A DNA stretch of 64,000 nucleotides, taken from assembly GCA_002914845.1 (NCBI GenBank), contig JXTC01000070.1, positions 109,603 to 173,602 on the forward strand, given 5' to 3'. This document shows, in pieces, positions 33,801 to 45,999 of this stretch. How positions within the stretch are numbered: position 1 is the first letter of the stretch; every line of letters begins with the position of its first letter. The notes under the pieces are model-generated. The model worked only from the letters and a program-made list of their open reading frames with translations. It did no database searches and was not told where the DNA came from. This DNA comes from Trema orientale. Taxonomy: Eukaryota; Streptophyta; Magnoliopsida; Rosales; Cannabaceae. The position numbers and the translations under genes are program-made.

Positions 33801-35568
33801 ATTGAAGTAACTCAAAGGATTGTATGCGTCAAACCTAAGAGAATTGAGGGAAGAATAGGTCTGTTCCATATCAGAAAATTTGGTTACAATACGGATTGAA
33901 TCTCTCAAAGCCCTATCTGTCACCTAAAAAGTAAGAAAAGATCAAGAGACAGCTGATAAGCATTAAACATGGTGATGATAGTACAGACAGCAGAAAATAC
34001 TTTACTCGTTACGCAACTATTATAAAAAGACTGAGTTAATTTGGTTTGCAGATAACTGAAAGTCACAAAACCAAATGCATCGCAAATATGCAATGACAAA
34101 TAGCATCTAAAAAACCTTTCAACAATAAAGATAAAAGAAAAGAGTAACCAATATTGCTCAGTACTCACCGAAGACATGGCATGAGGGAGGGTTCTTTTCA
34201 AAATAGATTCAACTGTAGCCTTCTGAACATTTTTCTTTCCAACATAATCTACAAGAATACTCTCTGGAACTCTCTTCCCTGGCCGAAATCCTGGTATCTG
34301 TACATATTAGTTTAATATACATCATTTGGCTACATTCACAAGCTAAAATCATAAATAGATCAACAACATACAACATGATCAGTATCTGTATATTATAAAT
34401 CATTCAATGATTTTAGAAGTTCATACGGTGCAAAAAGATTCAGTACAACCATATACACCTTTGATAGCTTCATGAACTCTCTTATGACCTTATTGTAGCA
34501 ATCATCGCAAACAGCTGGTGGAACTTCTATGCTCAGCTTAAGCTGCAAACATAGACATAATAGATAAAAAGACTAAATTTTCCAACGATAACAAAGAATA
34601 AAGGTCAGTAGCCTAACTTTAACCAAAAACAAGGGGAGAGAAAATGAGTTACACATAATAAAGCAAAGTCCCAGCTTCAAAATATTGACAGATTAATATG
34701 GTTTGGAAACTTCACAGAGGACCAAACTTGAAAAAAAAAAAAAAAAAAAAACCAATTCAAAATGTGCTAACCCCAAACACTAACTCACAGGAAAAACAAT
34801 AAAGACCCAGTAAAGAAGCATTTTACAGAATTTGTCTAATGTAAAAAGCAAAAATAACAAAGACCCAGATGAGCAAACCAAGTAAACCTTGAGATGAAGG
34901 ATTAACATACAAAATTGGCAAATAAAACCGGTATCGAACACAGATAATGTCATAAAGATAACTCATTCTGGAAAACACAGAATGATAATTTCATAAAGAG
35001 ACATTCAAAATGGGCTAATCCAATCTATTAGGAAACACACACACTCAGAGTAAAAAAAAAAAAAAAAACAGTAAAGAATCATTTTACAGAATTTGTCTAA
35101 TGTAATAGGCAACAATAACAAAGACCCAGATGAGAAAACCAAGTAAACATTGAAACGAGATATAAAATATAAAAAATTGACAAAACAAAATAGTACTAAA
35201 GACACGTAATTTTAAAAAAGATAACTCACTCTGGAGTTGGGTTCTTCTGTCTCTGTAACCTCTATACTAGCCGGAAGCTTGTCTTTCTCTGCTCCAGGAG
35301 CGACCGAAGAAGATGAAGATGAAGATGAAGAAGCCAAAGCCACAAAACGACAACAATTTCCACGAAGCTGAGACAAATTTGGTTGCAAGAACTGCCTTTG
35401 ACAGGGATGAAATGGGAGCCTAAGAGAGCTTGAGGCTCTATTCTTGAATTGGAGAAAAGGGTCCCAAAGAGAAAGAGAGGTTGTACGGATAATGGAAAGT
35501 GAAGGACGAGAAGGGTTGAGGTTGAGAAGGGCCTTGACGGAGCTACTGGAACCAATACAGAGCTCCAT
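30860..35568 (-). CDS. TIG: Plastid trigger factor-like chaperone (TIG)
   Basis: Thirteen exons: 35230-35568, 34459-34542, 34169-34297, 33835-33923, 33478-33661, 32871-32961, 32628-32782, 31947-32039, 31751-31843, 31515-31595, 31286-31435, 31078-31173 and 30860-30937. The phases close to 553 aa. Trigger factor binds the ribosome tunnel exit and shields nascent chains. The first 100 or so residues are Ser/Arg-rich and low in acidic residues, as in a chloroplast transit peptide. The ribosome-binding domain carries the signature GFRPGK (residues 144-149). A prolyl-isomerase-like domain follows (GDVAVLDIS ... GFLDSIVGIQSGETRSFPLVF), then a long helical C-terminal domain ending EWLKEHAEIQYITR. A poly-Ser run near residues 79-88 comes from a TCT/TCA repeat. 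Its start faces the gene at 36806 across about 1.2 kb. Confidence 0.93.
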
Positions 35569-36805
35569 TTTTGGTCTCTTTCTTCTCTGAGCTTTCGAGA
35601 TAGATTGACTGGGCGAGCTTTGAGGATAGAAAATTAAAAGTTATGCTACGTGTCAAACCGTCGAGAAAGACAAGATATTTTTCTACGAAAATTACGTTTT
35701 ACACCCATGTATTATGCCAATATTAAAAGTGATGCACTTTGGATGGAAATGATCGGAATATTTACCGCGAGAGAGAGATTTTTGTCAGTTTATGGGGGCG
35801 AAGAGAGTTGCAGCCAGATAAACTTTAACGGCTAAGGTATGCTAAATTTAAAATTTAAACACTTTATAAAATTCAGAGAGTAATAATAAAGACATAAATT
35901 TTTGCACATGCTAAACTTTGGTTTCCTTTAAGTTTGAGACAACTTGTGATTAAACACTAGTTGGTTGGTCTTAGCGTTAAAAACTGATCTCCTCAATATT
36001 ACTATTGTTGAAAAAAAAAATTAGAAGGTTGGTTTAAATAGAATTTTCATAACAAATATGTTGTACCATAATTTTGGTACTTAGTGTTAAGAGGCCAACA
36101 CATGATCTTGGAGAACCAACAATTCTACTAACTATATAGCCGCCAAGCTCAAGCTGGAGGAATTGTTGTTTCGGCTAACTTCTGAGATGACCATAAAAAA
36201 TATAAAACTATAAATTATATGACCACCAATGAGCTCAACATTTGAGCTCTAGAATAAGTAACTATAAGCTCGAAGGTGAGTACATGTGAATTAGGTTCAT
36301 GCGAGCTCAACACCTCATATCTAGGCCTAAGATTAAGATTTGGGAGCAACCAAAGTCCATCTTCTCCGGTAAAAAAACAGTGAAGTCGATGAAAATTGGC
36401 TTAAACGAAAAGTAGGTATTGAAAAAAAAAAAAAAAAATTAAATCAGACTAATATAGAGGATTTTTGCATAAACTTTAAATAAAGATTTGATGTTGTAGG
36501 GTGTCATCGTAATTCTGACACAAGTTAGAGGCTGCTAGTGTAATTTTGTATATAAAGTTTTGCTCTCCAGAGAACGGTGTCGTTTAAGGTCCCAGCCGCT
36601 TTTTGTCTCTCTTTGTCTCACTACTTAACCTCGTACCACAAAATAATGGTCAGTGGGTGACTCAGTCTCACCCATTTTCTCTATTAACTACCTCCAAACG
36701 GAGACGAGAAGACAACCCGAAGAGAAAAAAAAAAAAAAAACCAGAAAAACCGTTCAAAAAAGTAGCGAAAAAAAAAAAGAGAGAAAAATTAACGGGGGGC
36801 CGGAA
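35569..36805. promoter_or_regulatory. Shared divergent promoter region, TIG and serine-rich gene
   Basis: TIG (minus) and the gene at 36806 (plus) start 1.24 kb apart. The interval is AT-rich. Near 36573-36585 is an aacggtgtcgttt motif of the acgnngtcgttt type seen upstream of other genes here. No coding region is supported inside. Whether the two genes share elements is inference. Confidence 0.5.
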
Positions 36806-38863
36806 ATGGAGGGGGTTGGGTCGCGATTGGGCCGAGCGTCGTCCCGGTACGGCCCAGCTGCCACGGTGTTCAACGGCCCAGTTAGGAAGTGGAAGAAGAA
36901 ATGGGTCCACGTGTCCTCGTCTTCGTCATCTTCTTCTTCTTCTTCTTCTTCTTCAACCCTCAGCTACCACAACTCTCAGTCCCAATCCAACGGTCAGAAC
37001 AACAACGGCAGCCCCCGTCTCCTCCTCTGTCGATGGACCCCACTTCCTCCGACCACCGCGGCCGACGGCTCCGGCGAGCTCGGCTCTGGCTCCGGCTCCG
37101 GCGGCGCGCAGCTGGATGAGCCGCCACGGAGGAAGTTCCGGTACACTCCTGTAAGTAAACTTCACTTACTGGGAATATGCATTAGGGTTTATGTTTCTTG
37201 CTGGGTTTAACTATAATTGATATGGGTTTCTTTTTTTTTTTCTTTTTTTTTTTTGTGGGAAGAAAGATTAATGGTTTATGCATTAGGGTTTATGTATTTT
37301 TGTTCTTGGTTTTCCATTATGAAAATACACATGCACATGCAAATGAATTTTGGAATTTTTTTTTTTTTAATTGGTTAACCCCTTTTGCATGGAAGAAAAT
37401 ATGTTATGGTCCTCTGATGCTGTAAAATCTTATTCCAAAAAGGGAAATTTATTTATATATGTGAAAAAAAAAAACCATCATCATCAGGGTACTATGCTCT
37501 TTAATCTTATGCTGCATGCTGAACTAAGAGCCTAATTTTATGTAAATTTGAGGTATTAATGGTGATTTTTTAGGACAGAGCAAGATACATTTGACTTTGA
37601 GCACTTAAGAGAAGAAGAAAATTGATTTCTATTGCTTATGTTTGATTTGATATTGAGAAAAAAAAAAGAAAGATACTTTTCATGTGATTTTGTTGTGTAG
37701 ATTGCTGTACTGGAAGAACAGAAGAAGGTGGCTGAGAAAAAGGTCGAAGATGAAGAGAAAACAAATGAGATGGACCTATCTACAGCTGGGTCAACAACCA
37801 TGAGTGATGAGATGAATGGGAAGCCAGATATCAATGATGCTTTAAAGGAAGAAACGGAGGTGGTACCTCTGAACTCTTGACTTCTTCTTGTTCTTTTGGC
37901 AACTGTTCTTTGTAGAATAGGGAGCGAAAAACGAATTTCTTAACCTTCTATCTAGTGTAGATTTTGTTCTATTGACTTATACTTGCTTCTTTTAAGTGTT
38001 CATTCTAACCTGAATGGGTATCAGTTACATGCTTTGTGATGGTGGATTGCCTCGGTTTTATTGTAGAACATCAATTCATGAGGAGAGGAGCTTTTTTGGG
38101 TAAAGAACATTGAGAATGCAAAATTTTGTTCTGTTGATCTTGGAATACTTTGTTGTGCGAATCAATTTAACGAGGGACTTTATCGCCTAGTCGAAAAGGA
38201 AAAACTTGGCAATGTTTTATAGTAGTGTAAAACAAATACCCCCTTCCATATGTCTTTTTTTTTTTTTTTCCTGGGTGTATGTGTGGAAAGGATCCTCCCA
38301 TAGGGTTGAGTTAGTAAGTAGAAGTAGACTTGCAGAGAACCATTGACCTAGATTTAATGGCCTATTCTTGTGGATATTCCTGTCATGTTAAGACCTTCTT
38401 GTGAACCATACACTGTCCTATTAGGTCACATTGCTGAAAAATCATAGTATGATGCTGCTTCTTAATGGTAAGTATAAGGGTCTTTTCCGACAGCTTGAAG
38501 CCCAATCATCTCAGAATCTGGTCAAATGCCTGAATTTAATGTTTTGTTCCCTCTTCAAAGGCCACTCGCCTTTTTTATTTTTTTATTTTTCTTAACTTCT
38601 TTCTGGTTTTGTTTCGAAATACCCATCAAACGGGTCTTGCGTTCTGGAATCGAAGAAAATGGAGAAATGTAGAATAATTCATTCTTTTGTACATATTTAC
38701 GCAGGTTATGGAGGAGAATAATGGGTCGCCAGGTTCAGATATAAACAATTTGGATTTGGGGTTGGGCTTGAAGGGCCCCGACGACGACCTTGATACTCTC
38801 AGTGAGACCAAGGAGACTCAGATTAAGAAAGCAAGCTCAAGCGGGCTTTGGTCAATGGGGTGA
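36806..38863 (+). CDS. Plant-specific serine-rich protein, At5g55210-like
   Basis: Three exons: 36806-37150, 37701-37859 and 38705-38863, about 220 aa. The second donor could also be three bases further on. It starts MEGVGSRLGRASSRYGPAAT, a conserved opening I recall for this small plant family, with FNGPVRKWKKKWV after it. Next comes a poly-Ser run encoded by a TCT repeat (about 36916-36955), a Gly/Ser stretch, and RRKFRYTP at the exon 1 end. Exon 2 is Lys/Glu-rich and helical (AVLEEQKKVAEKKVEDEEK). The end is acidic and closes SSGLWSMG. No catalytic domain or membrane segment is seen, and the molecular role is unknown. Identification rests on the opening sequence and on its place between TIG and Mge1. 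Confidence 0.8.
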
Positions 38864-40290
38864 AGCGTAGAGCATCTTCTTAATTGATAGCCGAAGCTAC
38901 AACAAAGTTGCTTATTGCATTAACATAAAGTTGGCCTTTATCTCACTCTTATGCCAACTGCTCTATCGTAAATTGAGTGTGATAACCCTCATCTTGTAAT
39001 TAAGTTGTAGGCTTTGTTTCAAGCTTTTCTTCTATACTTTAGCGTTAGGTGGTTGTAGTACATGATGAAAGGCATATGATGCTTAGACTCAACTGTCTGC
39101 ATATGTTCACCTTTAAGGCTTATCTAACTCCTATTTATGTAAGCTTTAAAGTAATTCTGTATTCTTTCGTATGTCAACCTTCACCAATCCAGGTTCCACA
39201 ACACTACAGAGAAGACGATAAAAAACGAAAACAAAGTCTCATCGCCACAGGTGGGTTACTTAGCATACTTGTATACTAATCCGTAATGGAGAGGAAAGGT
39301 ATATGCTAATCCGTAATGGAGAGGAAAGGTAATGAGAAATGTATTCTCTTTCTTGTGTAACTAATTAATATCTAAAAATCAGATAAAATCATAACATTTC
39401 TTACTTATTGTTTTTTTGTTCCCTTTTCCACTCATTCCCTCTACTCTTTCTACTCATTCTTTTTACCACTCATTTCCTTCATTTCCTTCACGAACTAGCA
39501 AACATGGCCTTATTTCCCTTACAAATTAGCAAACATGCGCAGTATCTGGTTTATTGGCATGAATATATCTCATCATTTCCATTTCCGCTGATTCTTTTTA
39601 CGAATTAATAAACATAGCCTTGGTATATTATCTGATTTATAAGCATAAATATATCTGGTCTCAAGAAAATATTTAATACTACGTATGCTTTTATACAAGT
39701 TCTACACATTCCGATAATCTCTCAAGTCTAATCGATTGACTTTCATCACTGTAATAGTGATTAGCTTGCGGAATCCTATTCTTAAATTTATCCGGGTACC
39801 ATCAAATTTCCTTCTCTAATCCTACACCAGAAATATATTTTATCCATCAATGGTTTAAGCTCCTGAAAATTTTTAATACAAGTTACCAAAATGGTTCTTT
39901 CCATATGCCAAATATTAGGAATTAGAAACTTGCAACCAATACAAACAAAAAGTCAACTTACACAACTTCACGCACAGGGCCACAAGAAACTAATAACCGA
40001 GCTCAGAACTGCTTTTAGTTTACAATCTTCAAAGTAATATTGGTAAAAACGAAGCCAAAGCAATCTAAGCTTTGTCGCACTGTTTCTACGACGAAACAAT
40101 AAATAACAGGACCAAATATGATTAGAGGGGAAAACAAATTGTCCTATACTGTATGATGAAAAATCTAACTAGAAAAACTTATTTTCGATTGTACTTCATC
40201 CATTTTCTCAAACATTGCAAAATTTCTTGTTGATATCGGGAAGCCAAGCCAAGCTTTGAGAGCCCTAGTCAGCAGCTTTATCTTTCCTAA
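38864..40290. other. Intergenic between convergent genes
   Basis: The serine-rich gene (plus) and Mge1 (minus) end toward each other here. A short tandem duplication of ctaatccgtaatggagagga occurs at about 39277 and 39307. No gene or RNA is supported. Confidence 0.5.
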
Positions 40291-42484
40291 TCATTCCTTA
40301 TCAGCTGCATCATTCTCCACGGCTTGAGTTACACCAACTTCAGCTGGCCGAATAACTCTATCATAAAGCATGTACCCGGGCTGCAATACAAATATATTCA
40401 ACAAAAGCTATCACCCATACATCCTTATTACAATATAAACATCCCACGCTTTCATGATAACTCTTTTGAGAAAAAAAACCAAAGAAACAAATCCCCTTGA
40501 AGATAATAATAAAAACAGCAATCAGAGCTCCAGAGAACAATTTGAAATAGAAAGAATACCTTCAGAACCACAGCTACAGTCCCCGAGGGTTTGGAAGGAT
40601 CTGGAATTTGGAATGCAGCATTATGTCTATGTGGATCAAATGGCTCATTTATAGGGTCATATTTTTCTACTCCATACTTTTTAAATACCTGAAAGCAAAA
40701 GCATGTGTCAATTATATAGCAACACATTCAGGGTCCCCTTGTCAAAAAAAAAAAAGAACATTATCCAATGCAGCAAGCACCAGCTGGTATTAAACACAAA
40801 TTATACAGTAAATGCAACTTGAAAATGGGTTTAATTGATGTAAACTCATGTATATAGAGGAAAAGAAGTGATCTAACCCATTTCTTATCTCCTTCTCAAT
40901 CTATAAGGTCAATTTAAATGACAAACGAAATATAACATCTAAAACAAATGAAAGATACGAATATCTAACAGTATATCCCCCGAGCCTAAAGGAAGCGAGG
41001 AAAAGAGTCTTCCTCTATAAATCAGAAAAAAGATTGACAGGTTTTTGTGGTGAAGATGATATCCTTACCTCTATAAGTTGTTTTTCTGTCATTTCAACAC
41101 CTTCTAGAAGCGTTTTAAGAAGTGGTACAGCACCAGCTGAATCCTTGGATGTATCAATCTTTGAAAAACTTTCTTTGACAACTGAAGAAGCTCTTCCCAA
41201 ATTGTCTGCAACATCAAGTAGGCTCTTTGCAAAATTCTGCAACATAATTTCTTCAGGGTAAGACTTCAGAAAGGGCATGAAACAAATACATTGAATGAGC
41301 AAAACAACATATACAAGGCAGGAAAAGGCTGATACTAAACCTGAATGGCAAATTTTTTGGAGTTCTCTGCTTCACGACGTGTCCTCTCCATGACATTCTC
41401 CATCTCTGCATAGCTTCTGAGGACTTTATCTTGCATTTTCTCAATCTCTTTATGCTTTGACTTCAAAAGTTCTTCCTTCTCAGCAACAAGCTTCACCAGA
41501 TCATCCATAGTCAGGTCCTCCTCGGAATCTGAATCAGAAAATGCAGTTCGTTTAGTACCTCTTCTCCTTCTTTTGGCAGTATGAGACTGGAAATCTGATA
41601 CAGAACCTGATTCTTTTGTCTGATCAGCTACGTCACTCTGCCCAGAGGCAGAATCTTCAGTTTGACTCTCTTTGGCATCTCCATTCGTTTTCGGAGAGTC
41701 TCCATTATTCTCTGAATTTCTCCCATGTTCCTTTTCAGAAGGCTCCGGCGATGCAGACGAAGCATATCCAAATCTTTGAAAAGGGGAAGAACTCAGATGG
41801 AATAGAGATACCTGGCTAGGAACCAACTAAAGAAAAAACAAAACAACGAATCAGAAAATTTAAAAATTTTCCGAACACAATTTAGCTTTTCAAAACTTCA
41901 GCCTTGAAACTTCAACAAACAAAAAACTCAGATACATAAAACAAGTGCAAAGTTAATAAATGAACCTTTCTTTTTTTTTTTCAAAGGCAGCCTAGACTTG
42001 ACTGAAACGAACCCATTAGAAACAGAGCATTAACAAATAAAAATCTTTATTCAGAATTTGTAATAATGAATTAACATGCCCACATACATACAATACAAAA
42101 ACCAAACAGAACCCAAGAACCCCAACCATGTCCTTTAACTTCAAATAAAACCTTTGATTCAGCAAAAGTTCAAAATTTTCATCTGGGTAAAGAGGGCATA
42201 GCATAAAAAACAACATTTACAAGCAAAATAATCAAAATTGGAAATAAAAAATCACAAAGTGAATGAGAAATCCACAAAAAACCTAAAACCCTAGCAAAAC
42301 CCTACTGAAAAAAATTTAAATAAATAAGCAGCTATTGAGGTACCTTGTTGGCAGATTCATGGACAAGAGAGTGAAGCTGATTGGAGAGGCTTGGTAGGTG
42401 ATGAGTTGGTGGAGAAGAGAGGAGCAAGGAGGAGCTCCTGGGGATGGTCCTGGAGACGCGAGCTAAAACCCTAGACGCCAACAT
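40291..42484 (-). CDS. MGE1: Mitochondrial GrpE nucleotide-exchange factor (Mge1)
   Basis: Five exons, all phase 0: 42344-42484, 41341-41826, 41069-41236, 40560-40688 and 40291-40380, for 337 aa. GrpE proteins release ADP from mitochondrial Hsp70 during matrix import and folding. The N-terminus (MLASRVLARVSRTIPRSSSL) is Arg/Ser-rich without acids, a typical mitochondrial presequence. A long acidic polar linker follows, then a basic AKRRRRGTKR cluster and SDSDSEEDLTMDDLV. The GrpE core begins with the helix VAEKEELLKSKHKEIEKMQD, followed by LRSYAEMENVMERTRREAEN, NFAKSLLDVADNLGRA, and the beta domain with PGYMLYDRVIRPAEVGV. The linker and basic cluster are, from memory, shared with Arabidopsis Mge1. 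A PRC-like acgccgtcgtttt motif lies at 42765, upstream. Confidence 0.94.
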
Positions 42485-43950
42485 GCCTAAAAAAATTGAT
42501 TGAAAGAATGGGCAAATGGAATTGAAATTGGTGAATAAGAGAGAGAATTGGAGCCGAGAGATTGGTACAGAAGGGAGTGATTGAGAGAGAAAACGAAGGA
42601 AAGTGAAGGAAAATGTTAAGAGGGAACAAAAGGGGTGTACTTGGGGAGGAAGAAAATCAGGACAAGGGAAGTTGAGTTGGGGTTTTTGCTGTGATATTTT
42701 TCACTGACGAAATTGCCCTTGCTCACCAAGAAGAGGCCTTGAAGCTTCTTCTCTGGGATTGAGGACGCCGTCGTTTTCACTTTTTGCCAATTGGTTTGTA
42801 ACATTGTACGGTTTTATTTATTTATTTATTTATTTATTTCTTCGAGGGATGTATAGTTTTATTTCAATATATTAAGAATGAGGTATACATGGCATAAAAC
42901 TTTATAGATTTGGAAAAACTATCTATTATGTTATTAGGGGCCTTATAAGCAAAATGAAACTATAGCTAAATAATTGAATGTATAGTCGATAACTCGATGT
43001 ATCTAACATACCTGATTTAGGTAATATGAAAATTTATATGCTTAGTATATTGGATTTAGTACATCATTTGATACGCCATTGTAATTTCTGATATATTTTT
43101 ATCATTGGTTTATAAGAAAAACAGGAGATGTGAAATGAATTAAGTATAGAAAGAGGTGATAACTTTAATTTCTTTTCTTTTGGCATTTTAAGGTTTATGA
43201 CCTAAAACATTTCTGATTGGATTTTATTTAGGATAAAAGATATGGATTGGTGAGATTAGAAGGAATTCATATGACACTTGAGTCAAAAAAAAATAATAAT
43301 AATTGAAATATTTAAATTCAAGGTTTTCTATTGTAGAATATGAAATCTGAAGGGTTTTCTTTAGAAAATGACAAAATACAAGTTAATGTATGATCAATGC
43401 CAAGAGGTTCGAAGCTTCAAAGTGAAATCTACCGTAAGGTTTTTAATGCGTGGCAAATCGGAAATACTTAAGATAGAGCAAGGGTACTTTCGTCTACTCG
43501 GTTTTCATTTTGCTGGCAAAGGTTGTGTTAACTTTCGTTTTTGAAGCCTCTAGAAGCTCTCTGTAGTTGGGCACCAATGATCGAACAAGCAGTTTTGAGG
43601 CCAGCATTATGATTACCATTACCCATAACTTTGGCACTTTAACACTAAACCCTTTTTTATCGGTGTTTTGTAAGTTGAAGTTTGTCTAAACTCTTCACTG
43701 AAACCTATTCTTAAGTTGTTTCAATACTTCCCCACCAAGCAAATTGACAAATAAACTAGGCATCTTGCAAACTAAAATGACTAAGAACTGAATTCATTAC
43801 GCCACCTGGTCGAAAGTTTTCGAAACCCAGAACCGAAACCGAAGCAAATTATTACAAGAAATCTTATATAGCAAGCATCTGATTTCCAAAACAAATATCC
43901 AAACATGAAAATGGCTGGCAGCATGAATTCATGGTTACTTAGGTGGTTGG
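42485..43950. other. Intergenic, Mge1 promoter and MPC 3' side
   Basis: The Mge1 promoter side holds the acgccgtcgtttt motif (42765-42777) and a (TTTA)n tract near 42810-42838. The rest is AT-rich, and nothing else is supported. Confidence 0.5.
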
Positions 43951-45999
43951 TCATTGTTCTGTTTCAACAGCTGCTTCTGTCTCAGCAAAGTAATCATGCC
44001 TGAAATTACAAAGGGAGACGATTCAGTCAGAATTCAGGAACATAAAGCTTGCACTCAACAGCTGCTACTCTTGATAGCTTGGGATCTTAAAGATTTGAAG
44101 TGAGTTAAAGTAAAGGTCCATTTTCCCTTCTTGGGTGTGAAATTATGAAACATATTTAGTTGTTTCCCTCCTCCTCATCTTCCTTCGTTCACTCCAAACC
44201 AGTAAAACTTATCTACTTGTTTACCAAATTAGTTTGGATAAGGAAAAAGATCATTCTAATGCCTTGAAATAGCTATAAATGTCATTTCTAACCATACACC
44301 GAATTGAAGAATACTTATTCCTGCTTACTTTATTTTGCGCGACAGTTGATACAACCCTGTCCCAGCCATTGCAACATTAACACTGAAAAGGTTCAAGTTT
44401 TTCTGCATAAAAGATCAAAGAATAAGAACATCCGCAGGTTAAAGCAATAGTTAATAAAAACACTATAAACACCTAACATTAAATATCTCATATAATTACG
44501 GGATTTTTGTGCATCAGTAGAAGTTCATAACAGTTCAAACACTAAAAGGTCAAAAGTGGTTTTGGATTTTTAAGTGGTAAACTATGTTCTTAAACATGAT
44601 ATATTTAGTAGGCGGATGTCATATTCTTGCAGCGGACACCAGACTCTACGAGGTCAATAGCTATCCTCCACAAACAAGCACAGTAATATTTAGAGAAATT
44701 TCCTACAATTTGATCTGTGCAAAATTCCTGAGGAAGAAAAAGTTTATTGTAACTTTCTTGGGCGAGTTAGGTGGATAAGGAAGCTGAACATGGGTACAGG
44801 CAAGAGGAAAAAAAGGCCAAGTATAACGACAGGGTGTAACAGTCTGGAAATGTAAATACAAATGTTATGCATCAGATTGGACCTCTCATGGCTGAAAATT
44901 TATCATACCGGAGTGATCACCATACTGTAGCGCGACCATATTAGTCCAGTGCATGTAACAGCTGCAAAATAATGTACCAGTTATGATATAATACAAATCT
45001 TACAGCACATTAGAAAAGAAGGCAAAAAATGAAGAAAAGACCATATATTTTACTAAAAATCTGGAAGATATCACATCACCTTGCTTAAAAAAGGCAAGTC
45101 TTTTTCTCTTTCTAGAGATTAGGTGCATACCTATTTGTTGAGGATAAGAGAGCTTTTCTGGCGGTTTTGAGAAGTCAGCAATGTTTGCTATGCTAATGCC
45201 CCATTTGAAAGTTGGAGCCCAGAAATGAACTGCAAAGTTTATCCAAAGCGTGGATTACATTAACGCCTAAAAATAAAATATTACTAGGTACAGAAAAAGA
45301 CAATAGGTGCTTTTGAATTGTGATCATTCATATATTGATCACTAAATCACTCTTCCATGTACCACATAGTCTAATGGTTTCATGCCAAACAGAACATCAC
45401 ACTATGTAAGAACATTACAGCAGACAAACATGATACATCTATCTTCCATTCCATTCTGCCTCATTCCAACAAGGAACCAGAATAAATGGTCCGCATTAAG
45501 TGCCATTCAAACAGCTGTTTATCTAATCAAAGACACTACATCAAAAAACTCGGACTACCTCGATGTTTCTGCTGTTTCAAACTTTATTAAAATTGATATT
45601 AAAAAAAAAAAAAAAAAACCCATTAAAAAAATGATTCCTGGCCATCATTTACCAAGACCATGCTAAATCTCACAGAAATTCCCACAGTTAAACCCATCAA
45701 AGCAGAACAAGAGCACATAAGACTCTGGTCATCTCTTTTCAAATTCAAAAAGAAGCTTTTCATAACCAGACGACCATAATCCGGACATATATAAAATACC
45801 CAGATGCAAAATTTCGATCTTTACTCGATTTGGACAAAGTTTGTAGCATTATACCAGCATATGGGAATTTACAAAGAAATTTGGGCATATAAAACTCCAA
45901 ACGACATATAAATAAGAAAGAAAATCAGAGAATAAAGAACGAACTAGTTTTAGGGCCTGCCGGGTGGTTCCAGAAAGCTTGGAGCTTGGTAGCTGCCAT
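43951..45999 (-). CDS. Mitochondrial pyruvate carrier, MPC2 type
   Basis: Five exons: 45945-45999, 45131-45229, 44909-44961, 44329-44402 and 43951-43999. The phases close to 109 aa. MPC1 and MPC2 subunits form a heterodimer that carries pyruvate across the inner mitochondrial membrane. The protein starts MAATKLQAFWNHPAGPKTIH. The NHPAGPKT and FWAPTFKWGISIANIADF stretches are MPC2-type hallmarks, followed by KPPEKLSYPQQIAV, TGLIWSRYSMVITPKNLNLF and NVAMAGTGLYQLSRKI. Three hydrophobic helices fit the family. Plant MPC2-type members (Arabidopsis MPC3/NRGA1 and MPC4) are about 108-110 aa. An MPC1-type partner is not in this window. Confidence 0.93.

Noticed and set aside
36603-37154. A 183-codon frame overlapping the serine-rich gene's first exon.
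   Set aside because: It is the neighbouring frame of the TCT-repeat exon; the frame starting MEGVGSRLGRASSRYG joins correctly to later exons and matches the family.
45382-45666. A 94-codon plus-strand open stretch inside MPC intron 1.
   Set aside because: Lies antisense in an intron, ends in poly-lysine from an A run, and shows no motif.
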